From Rhodobacter sp. SY28-1 (GTDB lineage Bacteria; Pseudomonadota; Alphaproteobacteria; Rhodobacterales; Rhodobacteraceae): a DNA stretch of 64,000 nucleotides. The stretch's first letter is position 1; every line of letters begins with the position of its first letter. The notes beneath the pieces were generated by a model. The model ran no database searches. It worked only from the letters and a program-made list of their open reading frames with translations, and was not told where the DNA came from. The position numbers and the translations under genes were made by a program. Positions 51,396 to 59,811 of this stretch are shown here, piece after piece. The stretch covers positions 930,001 to 994,000 of the forward strand of contig NZ_STGH01000002.1 of assembly GCF_005222785.1 (NCBI RefSeq), written 5' to 3'.

Positions 51396-51519
51396 CGTCT
51401 CCCTTTCGTCCGTGCTAGCGCGAAATCCACCGCCCGGAAAGCACCCGATCCGTGCGTTCCGCCCTTGTCGCCATGCGCGGGCTTTGCGAGACTCGCCGCA
51501 TCTTTGCCGAAAGTGTCCG

Positions 51520-52200
51520 ATGCGCCCTGCCCTCCCGCTTCTTGCTGCCCTCCTCTGCGCGTCGAGCCCGGCCCTTGCCGATCCGGCGAACGTGGCCCTC
51601 GCCCGATCCGGAACCGACGGCGCCGCCGGGCGGCTGATCCTGGCGCAGCAATCGTACCTGGCCGCGATGGACGAGGGCGATCCCATCCTTCTTCTGGCGG
51701 CGATCCGGCTGGCTCGGTCGGTGACCGTGCGCCCGCCGACCGGCTGGACCCGAACCACTTCGGACGAAGGCGCGGCGGACCAGGACATCGGCCGGTCTGC
51801 AGCCCCCGACCCGGCCTCGCCCCAGGTGCTGGCCATTGCCCAGGCCTTGGCCGGAGAAGACATCACGCTGCAGGACCTTGCTTACGATCTGGATGCCCAG
51901 CGCCCCCATGGCAGGCAACCGACCGCAATCCGGGCCGAGGCGGCTCTGGCAGGCGGCCAGACCGACAGCTGGCGCATCGCGCTGTCGGGCGATGTCCCGG
52001 CCGAACTTGGCCTGATCGGGGACAGAGACGGCGCGCTTGGCCTTACCGTGACCGACGACTCCGGCAGCATCGTCTGCGCCCTTCCCCCCGGCCTCACCCC
52101 GGCGCTGTGCCGATTTACCCCGGCGCGCAACGGCTTTTTCACGGTCGAGATCCGCAACATCGGGCAGGTGCAGAACAGTTATCAGCTGGTCGGAAGCTGA
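51520..52200 (+). CDS. Secreted protein of unknown function, paralogue of the next gene
   Basis: 226 residues from ATG 51520; signal peptide MRPALPLLAALLCASSPALA. No known family was recognised. The C-terminal 60 residues (LGLTVTDDSGSIVCALPP... TPARNGFFTVEIRNIGQVQNSYQLVGS) look like a small beta-sandwich with one Cys pair, and match the end of the following gene. The N-terminal half contains helical repeats (QQSYLAAMDEGDPILLLAAIRLARSV). Probably periplasmic or surface. Divergent from argE across 124 bases. Confidence 0.72.
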   Translation: MRPALPLLAALLCASSPALADPANVALARSGTDGAAGRLILAQQSYLAAMDEGDPILLLAAIRLARSVTVRPPTGWTRTTSDEGAADQDIGRSAAPDPASPQVLAIAQALAGEDITLQDLAYDLDAQRPHGRQPTAIRAEAALAGGQTDSWRIALSGDVPAELGLIGDRDGALGLTVTDDSGSIVCALPPGLTPALCRFTPARNGFFTVEIRNIGQVQNSYQLVGS

Positions 52201-52305
52201 TGTGACGGCATTTGTCATGCCAAGACATCTTCTCAATCGATCAAAGGCCTGCAAGGATTGCGCCGTTCCGTGCCACTCCGGCGCGGTAAACCTTCAGGAT
52301 CCGCC

Positions 52306-53127
52306 ATGACTCCCAAGACATTTGTGCTTCTCCTCGCCTCCACCGCGATTGCCGCGACTGTCCTTCCCGCTCTCGCCCAGGACAATTCCGGGCCCAACGT
52401 GGGCGCCGCTGCCGCCGATGCGACCGCTGGCGCTGCGGCAACGATGGGGCTCGCGCAGGACCTCTACGCGCTGGGTGCGGCGCAGGGTGATGCCGTGACC
52501 GTGCTGGCCGCAGCCAAGCTGGCGGCATCGGTCGATATCAAATCGGCCGAACCCGCGGCGCTGGACCCCGCGAAGATCACGTTCGGCGAGGGCGACCAGG
52601 AAACCTTCCGCAAGAAGGCCGCCCCCGCAGCCCCGGCGGCCCCGGCGCCGATGATGAACGACGGCACCCCGCGCGCGGCGGCCAAGGCCACTTTCTTCAG
52701 CGCCACGTCCGAGGATGAAGGCGCGGCCGAGGCTCCGGTCACTGCGGACGCGATGTTTGCCAAGGCCAAGGAACTGGCCGCCGACGACGAGGCGGTGCTG
52801 GGCCTGATCGACGATGCGATGGCCGAGGGTTCGCGCGGGCGGATCGGCGGCGCGGTCGAGTGGCTCTCGCGCCTGCCGGCGGGTCAGACCGACGTCTGGG
52901 AAATCCCCTATTACGGCAATTCCTACGCCGAGGTCGCCATCGTCGGCGACGGTGATGCGAACCTCGACGTGGCGGTGACCGATGAAAACGGCAATGTCAT
53001 CTGCTATGACGTCAGCTGGTCGGACAAGCTCTACTGTGACTGGACCCCGGCCTGGGACGGCTATTTCTACGTCACCGTCCAGAACATGGGCGGGTCGCGG
53101 AACAGCTATTACCTGCTGACGAACTGA
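52306..53127 (+). CDS. Secreted protein of unknown function, longer paralogue
   Basis: 273 residues from ATG 52306 (frame open to 52258). Signal peptide ending LPALAQDN. Helical N-terminal domain (QDLYALGAAQGDAVTVLAAAKLAASV), an Ala/Pro/Glu-rich linker (about residues 100-150), and a C-terminal beta domain with YAEVAIVGDGDANLDVAVTDENGNVICYDV, two cysteines 16 residues apart, and WDGYFYVTVQNMGGSRNSYYLLTN. The end of the preceding gene aligns with it (DSGSIVC/ENGNVIC; NIGQVQNSY/NMGGSRNSY), so the two are tandem duplicates. The C-terminal domain resembles bacterial pre-peptidase or carbohydrate-binding sandwiches. Ends in a strong terminator. Confidence 0.75.
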   Translation: MTPKTFVLLLASTAIAATVLPALAQDNSGPNVGAAAADATAGAAATMGLAQDLYALGAAQGDAVTVLAAAKLAASVDIKSAEPAALDPAKITFGEGDQETFRKKAAPAAPAAPAPMMNDGTPRAAAKATFFSATSEDEGAAEAPVTADAMFAKAKELAADDEAVLGLIDDAMAEGSRGRIGGAVEWLSRLPAGQTDVWEIPYYGNSYAEVAIVGDGDANLDVAVTDENGNVICYDVSWSDKLYCDWTPAWDGYFYVTVQNMGGSRNSYYLLTN

Positions 53128-53147
53128 CCCAGCGCAACCAAATCAAG

Positions 53148-53177
53148 AAGGCCCCGGAGACTTGCCTCCGGGGCCTT
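53148..53177 (+). terminator. Rho-independent-like terminator after the paralogue pair
   Basis: AAGGCCCCGGAG-ACTTGC-CTCCGGGGCCTT is a perfect 12-bp stem 21 bases after the stop, followed by TGTGCTTT. It can also serve the convergent rbsK transcript. Confidence 0.8.
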
Positions 53178-53199
53178 GTGCTTTCCCTGTCCCAGCGGC

Positions 53200-54117
53200 T
53201 CATCGCGCCAGCAGCGCCTCGATCTCGGATCGCGCGGGCATCGACGGCGCAGTCCCCGGACGCGTCACGGAAATCCCGGCGGTGGCGCAGCCAAAGCGGA
53301 CCGCGTCGATCACGTCCATCCCCTCGGCCAACGCCACTGCAAATCCGCCGTTGAAGGCATCCCCTGCCCCGGTCGTTTCCACGACCGGACCGGCCGAGAT
53401 CACCGGCACATGCACCGTGCGCTGCGCATCGTGATAAAGGGCCCCCTTGTCGCCCAGCGTGATGACTACCGCCCCCACGCCCTTGGCCAACAGCGCCGAG
53501 GCCGCCGCCTTCGCCTGATCGACCGTCGTCACCGGCAGGCCGGTCAGCGCCTCGGCCTCGGATTCGTTCGGGGTCACATAGTCGCACAGCGCCAGCATCT
53601 CGTCCGACAAGGTCGCCGCAGGGGCGGGGTTCAGGATCGTGGTCACCCCCGCCTCGCGCGCGATCTGCAATGCGCGAAGGGCCGCAGGGATCGGCTGTTC
53701 CAGCTGCGTCACGAAGATCGCAGCCGACCGGATCAGATCGGCCTTTTCCTCGACATCCTGGGCCGACACCCGGCCCGCCGCGCCCGGCGAGACGATGATG
53801 GCGTTGTTGCCCGTAGAATTCTCGATGAAGATATAGGCCGCACCCGTATAGCTTTCGGCGTCCACCTTCACTTCGGGCACCACCCCCGCCTTGGCCCAGG
53901 TCGCGCGCGCAATGTCGGCAAAGGCGTCCGCGCCCAACCGCGTGATGAAATGCACCCGGCCCCCTGCCATCGCGGCGGCAACCGACTGGTTCGAGCCCTT
54001 GCCACCCGGCCCGAGGACGAAGGAGGTGCCAAGGATCGTCTCGCCCATCTTGGGCTGACGCTCGGCCCGATAGGCGGTGTCGGCAACGAAGATGCCAAGG
54101 ATAATGATCGGTTTCAT
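53200..54117 (-). CDS. rbsK: Ribokinase-like sugar kinase (PfkB family)
   Basis: 305 residues. LGPGGKGSNQSVAAAMAGG is the substrate signature of ribokinase, TRLGADAFADIA the hinge, VTPNESEAEALTG the nucleotide-side motif and VVETTGAGDAFNGGFAVAL the catalytic and anion-hole motif. Phosphorylates D-ribose or a similar pentose at C5. It is the last gene of a minus-strand operon: ABC ATPase, FucU-like protein, this kinase, with gaps of 17 and 3 bases. Confidence 0.93.
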   Translation of the reverse strand: MKPIIILGIFVADTAYRAERQPKMGETILGTSFVLGPGGKGSNQSVAAAMAGGRVHFITRLGADAFADIARATWAKAGVVPEVKVDAESYTGAAYIFIENSTGNNAIIVSPGAAGRVSAQDVEEKADLIRSAAIFVTQLEQPIPAALRALQIAREAGVTTILNPAPAATLSDEMLALCDYVTPNESEAEALTGLPVTTVDQAKAAASALLAKGVGAVVITLGDKGALYHDAQRTVHVPVISAGPVVETTGAGDAFNGGFAVALAEGMDVIDAVRFGCATAGISVTRPGTAPSMPARSEIEALLAR

Positions 54118-54120
54118 GCG

Positions 54121-54573
54121 TCAGGCCTCCGGCGGGATCACGCCCTTGCGGAACATGAAGCAGCCGTAGAAGCGACGCTCCCCGGTCTGGATCACCGCAT
54201 AGGACTGCCGCGCCATGTCGTAGAAGGCAAAGCGTTCGATGCTGACCATCTTGCGAGGGCGGCCTTCGGCGTGGTCGATCTCGGCCTGCACTTCCTGCTG
54301 CACCGGCGGGATCTCGTCAGGCTTGCCAACGACTTCCATCCGCCCGGCGAAATCATCGACGAAGGTGTCCAGCGGCAGGACCGACAGGATCGCGTTCACC
54401 GCCTCGGCACAGGTCAGGTTCTCCATCCGCAGAAGCTTGCCCGTCACCGTGGCCCGCGCCACGGAATCCGACGGGAAGTTGGTATCGGCCACGATCAGCA
54501 CGTCGCCATGTCCCATCGCGCGCAAGGTGGCAAGCACCTCCGCATTCAGGCGGTTGTCGATTCCCTTCAGCAT
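54121..54573 (-). CDS. RbsD/FucU-family sugar mutarotase, paralogue 1
   Basis: 150 residues. MLKGIDNRLNAEVLATLRAMGHGDVLIVADTNFP with the catalytic histidine in GHGD, LPLDTFVDDF, ERFAFYDMARQSYAVIQTGE and the terminal FYGCFMFRKG place it in the FucU branch (interconverts anomers of fucose or ribose-like sugars). A second copy, clearly paralogous (MLKGIDQRLSAE; YGCFILKKG), ends the permease operon at 60814. Two mutarotases in one locus suggest two sugar forms or a heteromer. Confidence 0.9.
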   Translation of the reverse strand: MLKGIDNRLNAEVLATLRAMGHGDVLIVADTNFPSDSVARATVTGKLLRMENLTCAEAVNAILSVLPLDTFVDDFAGRMEVVGKPDEIPPVQQEVQAEIDHAEGRPRKMVSIERFAFYDMARQSYAVIQTGERRFYGCFMFRKGVIPPEA

Positions 54574-54590
54574 GTCTCCCCCCGGTTGGC

Positions 54591-55640
54591 TTACAGGCGC
54601 TTGCCGGTCGCCTTGTCGAATAGATGCGCCACCGCGGCATCGGGCGCCAGAGTGATCGTGGCCCCCGGCCCGAACGCGACGCGATTGCGGAAGACCGCCG
54701 TCATCTCGCGCCCCTCCAGACGGATGACGACGTGGGTCTCCGATCCCGTGGGTTCCACGACCGCGACGGTGCCGGTCAGGCCCTGGTCAGCCAAGGCCAG
54801 ATGCTCGGGCCGGATGCCATAGACGACCTCTTGCCCTTCGGCCACCTGCGCACCAGGCGGCATGATCAGGGAAGCGCCCGCCACTTCGACCTTCCCGCCC
54901 GCAACGCGGCCCTCAAGCAGGTTCATCGACGGGCTGCCGATGAAGGCCGCGACGAAGGTGTTGGCGGGGCGGTCATAAAGGTCCAAGGGGGCGCCCACCT
55001 GTTCGATGCGCCCGCCCTGCATGACGACGATGCGGTCGGCCATCGTCATCGCCTCGATCTGGTCGTGGGTGACATAGACCGTGGTGGTCTTGAGCCGCTG
55101 GTGCAGCTCCTTGATCTCGGTCCGCATCTGGACCCGCAGCTTGGCGTCCAGATTCGACAGCGGTTCGTCGAACAGGAACACCTGCGGGTCGCGCACGATG
55201 GCCCGACCCATCGCCACCCGCTGCCGCTGGCCGCCCGACAGGGCGCGGGGATAGCGGTCGAGGTAGGGCGTCAGCCCCAGGATCGCGGCGGCATGTTCGA
55301 CCTTGGCCCGGACCGCGTCCTTTTCCATCCCGCGCATCTTCAGCGCAAAGCCCATGTTCGCGGCCACGGTCTTGTGCGGGTAAAGCGCGTAGTTCTGGAA
55401 CACCATCGCGATGTCGCGTTCCGACGGGGGCAGGTTGTTGACCCGCTTGTCGCCAATCATCAGGTCGCCATCGGTCACCTCCTCCAGCCCCGCGATCATC
55501 CGCAGTAGCGTGGACTTGCCGCAGCCCGACGGCCCGACCAGCACCACGAAGGCCCCGTCGGGAATATCCAGATCAAGGCCGTGAATGACCTGCAGACCGC
55601 CATAATTCTTGCGCAACGCGCGGATCGTCACTTCGGCCAA
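54591..55640 (-). CDS. CUT1 sugar ABC transporter ATPase (UgpC/MalK type)
   Basis: 349 residues from TTG 55640, placed 7 bases after GGAGGCG; the ATG at 55700 adds 20 unrelated residues. AEVTIRALRKNYGGLQVIHGLDLDI, Walker A LVGPSGCGKSTLLRMIAG, MVFQNYALYPHKTVAANMGF, signature [15 protein letters not shown], Walker B VFLFDEPLSNLDAKLRVQMR, and a C-terminal TOBE/OB regulatory domain (VVYGIRPEHLAL; SETHVVIRLEGREM). Energises the transporter whose other subunits lie on the opposite strand from 55930. Confidence 0.94.
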   Translation of the reverse strand: MAEVTIRALRKNYGGLQVIHGLDLDIPDGAFVVLVGPSGCGKSTLLRMIAGLEEVTDGDLMIGDKRVNNLPPSERDIAMVFQNYALYPHKTVAANMGFALKMRGMEKDAVRAKVEHAAAILGLTPYLDRYPRALSGGQRQRVAMGRAIVRDPQVFLFDEPLSNLDAKLRVQMRTEIKELHQRLKTTTVYVTHDQIEAMTMADRIVVMQGGRIEQVGAPLDLYDRPANTFVAAFIGSPSMNLLEGRVAGGKVEVAGASLIMPPGAQVAEGQEVVYGIRPEHLALADQGLTGTVAVVEPTGSETHVVIRLEGREMTAVFRNRVAFGPGATITLAPDAAVAHLFDKATGKRL

Positions 55641-55712
55641 GCGCCCGCCTCCCTGGAGCTTCTCATCGAGTGGTAACCCAGCCAAGCGGGGTCTGTCCAT
55701 CCGCTGACCATA

Positions 55713-55757
55713 CTAACATGTTAGAATCTTGACAGGCCCTTGCCGCCTTGCGAAGCT
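55713..55757. promoter_or_regulatory. Palindromic operator and promoter in the divergent sugar-transport region
   Basis: CTAACATGTTAG (55713-55724) is a perfect 12-bp palindrome, followed by TTGACA (55729-55734) as a possible -35 with a weak GAAGCT 17 bases on. A near copy, CTAACATGTCAG, lies at 58684 before the permease genes. Likely binds one regulator of the LacI/GntR/DeoR kind encoded elsewhere. Confidence 0.6.
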
Positions 55758-55929
55758 GACCAAGGCAAGCTGCCAAACAGGGGAAGAGGGAGACCCCATC
55801 CGTTCATCGGTCGCCGCGCGGAACGGGAGGAGCCGGGTCGCAGGCAGGCTGTTGCTGCACCAACGATAACCAGACACCAAGCCGCATCTGGACCCCAGAC
55901 GCGGGCATGTTCCAAAGGGAGGAGCTACC

Positions 55930-57558
55930 TTGAAGGTCGAACTTTACGAGATGATGTCCCGGTCACGGCTCAGCCGTCGCCGGATGCTGCAGGGCTCGGT
56001 TGCCCTTGGGGCGATGGCCGCGATGCCGAAGGTGATGAGCGGCCCGGCCATGGCGCAGGACAATATCCGCGCCCAGATCCTGGCAATTCCCGGAGTGGGC
56101 GCCGGCAGCCCGACCGACGCGCATTGGCAGCAGGTGGGCGAGCTCTGCCTTGGCGCCACCAAGGCCAACGTGGCCGAGGGTGAATTCGCCGGTGTGGAAC
56201 TGACCTTCCTGGGCCTCAACAACCAGAACCTGCACAATTTCCTGTTCCGTGGCTTCCTAAAGCCGTGGGAGGCCTACACCGGCGCCAAGATCAACTGGAT
56301 CGACCTCGCCCAGGCCGACTACAACCCGCGTCTCCAGCAGTCGATCGCCACGGGCACCGTCGATTTCGACATCGTCGAGATGGGCGCGCCGTTCGAGGGC
56401 GACACCGCGTCGAAGGGTCTTCTGGACGAGATGCCGGATTGGGTGAAGACCCAGATCGAGGCCGACGACCTCGTGGGCTATTTGCAGCCCCCCGTCGGCA
56501 CCTGGGACGGCAAGACCTACCGCATCAACATCGACGGCGACTGCCACACCTTCTCGTACCGGAAAGACTATTTCGGCGAGGGCGCGATCGGCGGGGCCGA
56601 GGTTCCGAAGACCTGGCAGGACGTCAACGCCGTGTCGAAGGCGCTTGTCGGCCAGACCGACCCGCTGACCGGCCTCCCGGCCTATGGCTACCTTGACCCG
56701 CTGAAGGGCTGGGGCGGCTTTGGCTTCTACTTCGTCGCCAACCGCGCGGCTGCCTATGTCAAGCACCCCGACGACCGCGCCTGGCTGTTCGATCCGGACA
56801 CGATGAAACCACGCGTCAACAACCCCGGCTGGGTCCAGGCCTTCCAGGACGTGATGGACCTGATCGCCGCAAATGCCTACCCGGCCGACCAGATCAACGC
56901 GGACCCCGGCACCACCGCCTTCAGCCAGTTCCTTGCCGGGACCGGTTCCATGCTGATGTGGTGGGGCGACGTGGGCTCGAACGCGCGCACCTCGGACACC
57001 TCGGTCGTGGGTGACGTTGTCGGCTTCGGGATCAACCCCGGCTCGACCCGCCGCTACAACTCGGCAGCGGGTGCGTGGGAGGAAACCGCGAACGAAGCGC
57101 CGCTGATGGCCTACATCGGCTGGGGCATCTACGTCACCTCGCGCGTGTCCGGCGACGAGAAGAAGCGCAAGGCCGCCTGGTCGGCTGCGGCGCATCTGGG
57201 CGGCAAGGACCTGTCCCTGTGGACAGCTGCCTACCCGTCGGGCTTCCAACCCTACCGCAACTCGCACTTCAACTACGACGAATGGGAAGCGGCGGGCTAC
57301 GACCGGGCGTTCATCGAGGACTACCTCGGGTCCAACGCCGACAGCTACAACCACCCGAACGCCGCGATCGAGCCGCGGATTCCGGGGATCTTCCAGTACT
57401 ATTCGGTGGCCGAGGACGAATTGGCCAAGGGCTTTGCCGGGCAGTACAAGTCGGCCCAGGAAACTGCGGACGCCATCGCCGCCGCCTGGGAAAAGATCAC
57501 CGACCAGATCGGCCGCGACAACCAGATCGCGCTCTACAAGGCATCGCTCGGGATGTGA
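55930..57558 (+). CDS. Tat-exported sugar-binding protein of a CUT1 ABC transporter
   Basis: 542 residues from TTG 55930, which follows GGGAGGAGC; ATGs at 55951/55954 are less well placed. Twin-arginine signal SRRRMLQGSVALGAMAAMP and cleavage near AMAQDN. The rest is a family 1 solute-binding protein (ELTFLGLNNQNLHNFLFRGFLKPWEAYTGAKINWIDL; WGGFGFYFVANRAAAYVK; GVNPGSTRRY-like GFGINPGSTRRYN). Larger than typical 420-residue CUT1 proteins, close to the 540-580-residue group. Sugar not determined. Confidence 0.92.
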   Translation: MKVELYEMMSRSRLSRRRMLQGSVALGAMAAMPKVMSGPAMAQDNIRAQILAIPGVGAGSPTDAHWQQVGELCLGATKANVAEGEFAGVELTFLGLNNQNLHNFLFRGFLKPWEAYTGAKINWIDLAQADYNPRLQQSIATGTVDFDIVEMGAPFEGDTASKGLLDEMPDWVKTQIEADDLVGYLQPPVGTWDGKTYRINIDGDCHTFSYRKDYFGEGAIGGAEVPKTWQDVNAVSKALVGQTDPLTGLPAYGYLDPLKGWGGFGFYFVANRAAAYVKHPDDRAWLFDPDTMKPRVNNPGWVQAFQDVMDLIAANAYPADQINADPGTTAFSQFLAGTGSMLMWWGDVGSNARTSDTSVVGDVVGFGINPGSTRRYNSAAGAWEETANEAPLMAYIGWGIYVTSRVSGDEKKRKAAWSAAAHLGGKDLSLWTAAYPSGFQPYRNSHFNYDEWEAAGYDRAFIEDYLGSNADSYNHPNAAIEPRIPGIFQYYSVAEDELAKGFAGQYKSAQETADAIAAAWEKITDQIGRDNQIALYKASLGM

Positions 57559-58529
57559 TCGCCTGACGCTGTGACACTGGCCCTGTCCGGGATAGCTCCG
57601 GGCAGGGTCGTTTCATTTCTGGTCGCCAGATGCCAGGCCCAGGTCTGGGCCAGCCCCTCCCGCAGCGCGACTTCCGGCATCCATCCGAACACGTCGCGGG
57701 CACGCGTGCAGTCCAGGATCGAGACTGGCACATCACAGGCCCTTGGGCTGCCATAGTCCACGACAAGCGACCGACCGGAAACCTCGGACACCAGGTCGAT
57801 CAGCGCGCGCACCGACACTCCCGTGCCGCTGCCCGCGTTGAAGGTCCCGGTAATCCCGCTTTCCGCTGCCAACACGGCCAGCCGGGCCAGATCGTTGACA
57901 TGCAGGTAGTCCCGCACGATCGACCCGTCGCCCCAGATGCTGACCGGCTGGCCCAATAGCGCGGACCGCAGCAACCGGCTCACCAGAAACTCGTGTCCCT
58001 CACGGCCAAGCCGGGTGCCATAGACATTCGCCGGGCGCAGGATCACCGGCATCAGGCCCTTGGTGCGTGCAGAAAGGTCAATGTAGGATTCGATGGCGAC
58101 CTTGACGATCCCGTAGGAATTGATCGGCCGCAACGGATGCGTCTCGGGGATCGGCAGTTCCTGCGGGGTCCCGTAGACCACTCCCCCCGATGAGACATAG
58201 ACCAGCCGACGGATGCCGGCCTGTTCCATCAGGTCCAGAAGACCGACCGTCGCCGCAAGGTTGCCCTCGATGTCCAGCATCGGGTTCTGGTCGCCCGACG
58301 CCGGGGTTGTCGCGCTGATCATGTGGAAGACAACGTCCGCCCCGGCAATAGTCGCCGCAAAGGATGCGCGATTGCCGTAGTCGAGGAAGCGGTACTCAAC
58401 TCCTTTAACCGGACCACGCAGGGCTTCCGGACGCCGCGAGACCACCCGCACGGAATGGCCAGCACCGACAAGCCGGTCCACCACATGCGAACCGATGAAC
58501 CCGCAACCACCCAGGACGACACATCGCAT
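57534..58529 (-). CDS. NAD-dependent epimerase/dehydratase (UDP-glucose 4-epimerase-like)
   Basis: 331 residues from ATG 58529. Rossmann motif CVVLGGCGFIGSHVVDRLV, VFHMISATTPASG, YVSSGGVVYGTP, catalytic SYGIVKVAIESYI (Tyr-x3-Lys), LRPANVYGTRLG and DYLHVNDLARL. It sits on the minus strand between the sugar-binding protein gene and the two permease genes, overlapping the end of the former by 25 bases, so it interrupts the transporter operon. Substrate probably a nucleotide sugar. Confidence 0.92.
   Translation of the reverse strand: MRCVVLGGCGFIGSHVVDRLVGAGHSVRVVSRRPEALRGPVKGVEYRFLDYGNRASFAATIAGADVVFHMISATTPASGDQNPMLDIEGNLAATVGLLDLMEQAGIRRLVYVSSGGVVYGTPQELPIPETHPLRPINSYGIVKVAIESYIDLSARTKGLMPVILRPANVYGTRLGREGHEFLVSRLLRSALLGQPVSIWGDGSIVRDYLHVNDLARLAVLAAESGITGTFNAGSGTGVSVRALIDLVSEVSGRSLVVDYGSPRACDVPVSILDCTRARDVFGWMPEVALREGLAQTWAWHLATRNETTLPGAIPDRASVTASGDHIPSDAL
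57581..57607 (+). terminator. Hairpin after the binding-protein gene
   Basis: CCCTGTCCGGG-ATAGC-TCCGGGCAGGG forms an 11-bp stem with two G-T pairs, then TCGTTTCATTT. It lies within the 3' coding part of the antisense epimerase and probably ends the binding-protein transcript. Confidence 0.55.
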
Positions 58530-58683
58530 CTGCGGTTCCCGACCCTTTACCACCGCGAATGGGGTGGCACGGTTTCACCACAGATTGCAACCCGGCGTTT
58601 GCGACCGACCCATGCTGGTGCCGTGCGTGCAGTTGGCGATGCCCGGGCGGTGAATTCCGCTTCCCAAGCGCCACGTCGCCCGG

Positions 58684-58695
58684 CTAACATGTCAG
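58684..58695. promoter_or_regulatory. Second copy of the CTAACATG operator
   Basis: CTAACATGTCAG matches the palindrome at 55713 in 10 of 12 positions. It lies immediately before, or overlapping, the first codons of permease 1 and may place the permease genes under the same regulator. Confidence 0.45.
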
Positions 58696-58697
58696 TT

Positions 58698-59801
58698 ATG
58701 AGCGGAAGCGATCAGTTGCACGTCGTCACCTCGGACGACATCACCCCCGGCAGGGTCCGGTTTGGCAAATCCCTCGTCTGGGGCGCGGCTGCAGTCCTTG
58801 CGCTGGTGGCGCTGGCCCAGTTCGCGCAGACCGCGGGCTGGTATGACTTCGGCTTCGACACCTGGCGCCCGACGCTGTACGCCTACTGCCTCTGGGCCAC
58901 CGCCCTGTGCTGGGCGCAGGTCATCACGCGCGGGGAACATGGCAAGCGAACCCTCTTCGTCCTGCCCGCCGCGCTGTTCGTGATCTCGCTGACCGTCTTC
59001 CCGCTCTTGTTCGGGCTGATCATCGCCTTCTCCAACTGGAACCTGTCCAGCCTGTCCGGTCGCCAGTTCAACGGCGTCGCGAACCTGGTCCAGATGTGGA
59101 ACGACCCGTTCTACTGGAATGCCCTTGGCAACATGGTGATCTACGTCCTGGCGATCCTGGTCGAATACGCCATCGCGTTCGGGCTTGCCCTGATCCTTGC
59201 CGGCCAGATCCGCGCGCGAAAGTTCTGGCGCGTGGCCTTCCTGATGCCGCTGATGCTGTCGCCCGTCGCGGTCAGCTGGATGATCGGCAAGTCGATGCTG
59301 GAACCCCGCTTCGGCCCACTCGCGCGTCTCGCCCGCAGCCTGGGGATCGAGAACCCGAGTTTCTTTGAATCCCCTTGGATGGCCAAGCTGACCATCATGG
59401 TGCTGGACGCCTGGACCTTCATTCCCTTCATGATGATCATGCTGCTGGCAGGTCTGCAGGCGATCCCGAAGGAACTGCAGGAGGCCAGCCGCGTCGATGG
59501 CGCGACGGGCTGGAAAAGCTTCTGGGAGATCACCTTCCCCCTGATGCTGCCGGTGTCGGTGACCGCGATCCTGATCCGCATCATCTTCAAGCTGAAGCTG
59601 GCCGACATCGTCATCACCGTCACCTCCGGCGGGCCGGGGGGGGCCACGGACACCGTCACCAGCTTCATCTTCCGCGAATACCGGGAAAGGTCCAACGTTG
59701 GTTACGGCACGATGCTGGCGATGGTCTACCTGGTGCTGATCGTCATCGCGATGACCGTCTTGATGAAGTTCGCCAACCGCCTGACGAAACCCCGGACCTG
59801 A
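58698..59801 (+). CDS. CUT1 sugar ABC transporter permease 1
   Basis: 367 residues from ATG 58698; ATG 58689 is in frame but overlaps the putative operator, and neither has a good ribosome site. Eight hydrophobic segments: two extra at the N-terminus (SLVWGAAAVLALVALAQFA; LYAYCLWATALCWAQVI) before the usual six. EAA loop: ELQEASRVDGATGWKSFWEITFPLMLP. MalF-like partner. Ten bases separate it from permease 2. Confidence 0.92.
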   Translation: MSGSDQLHVVTSDDITPGRVRFGKSLVWGAAAVLALVALAQFAQTAGWYDFGFDTWRPTLYAYCLWATALCWAQVITRGEHGKRTLFVLPAALFVISLTVFPLLFGLIIAFSNWNLSSLSGRQFNGVANLVQMWNDPFYWNALGNMVIYVLAILVEYAIAFGLALILAGQIRARKFWRVAFLMPLMLSPVAVSWMIGKSMLEPRFGPLARLARSLGIENPSFFESPWMAKLTIMVLDAWTFIPFMMIMLLAGLQAIPKELQEASRVDGATGWKSFWEITFPLMLPVSVTAILIRIIFKLKLADIVITVTSGGPGGATDTVTSFIFREYRERSNVGYGTMLAMVYLVLIVIAMTVLMKFANRLTKPRT

Positions 59802-59811
59802 CGAGGGAACC

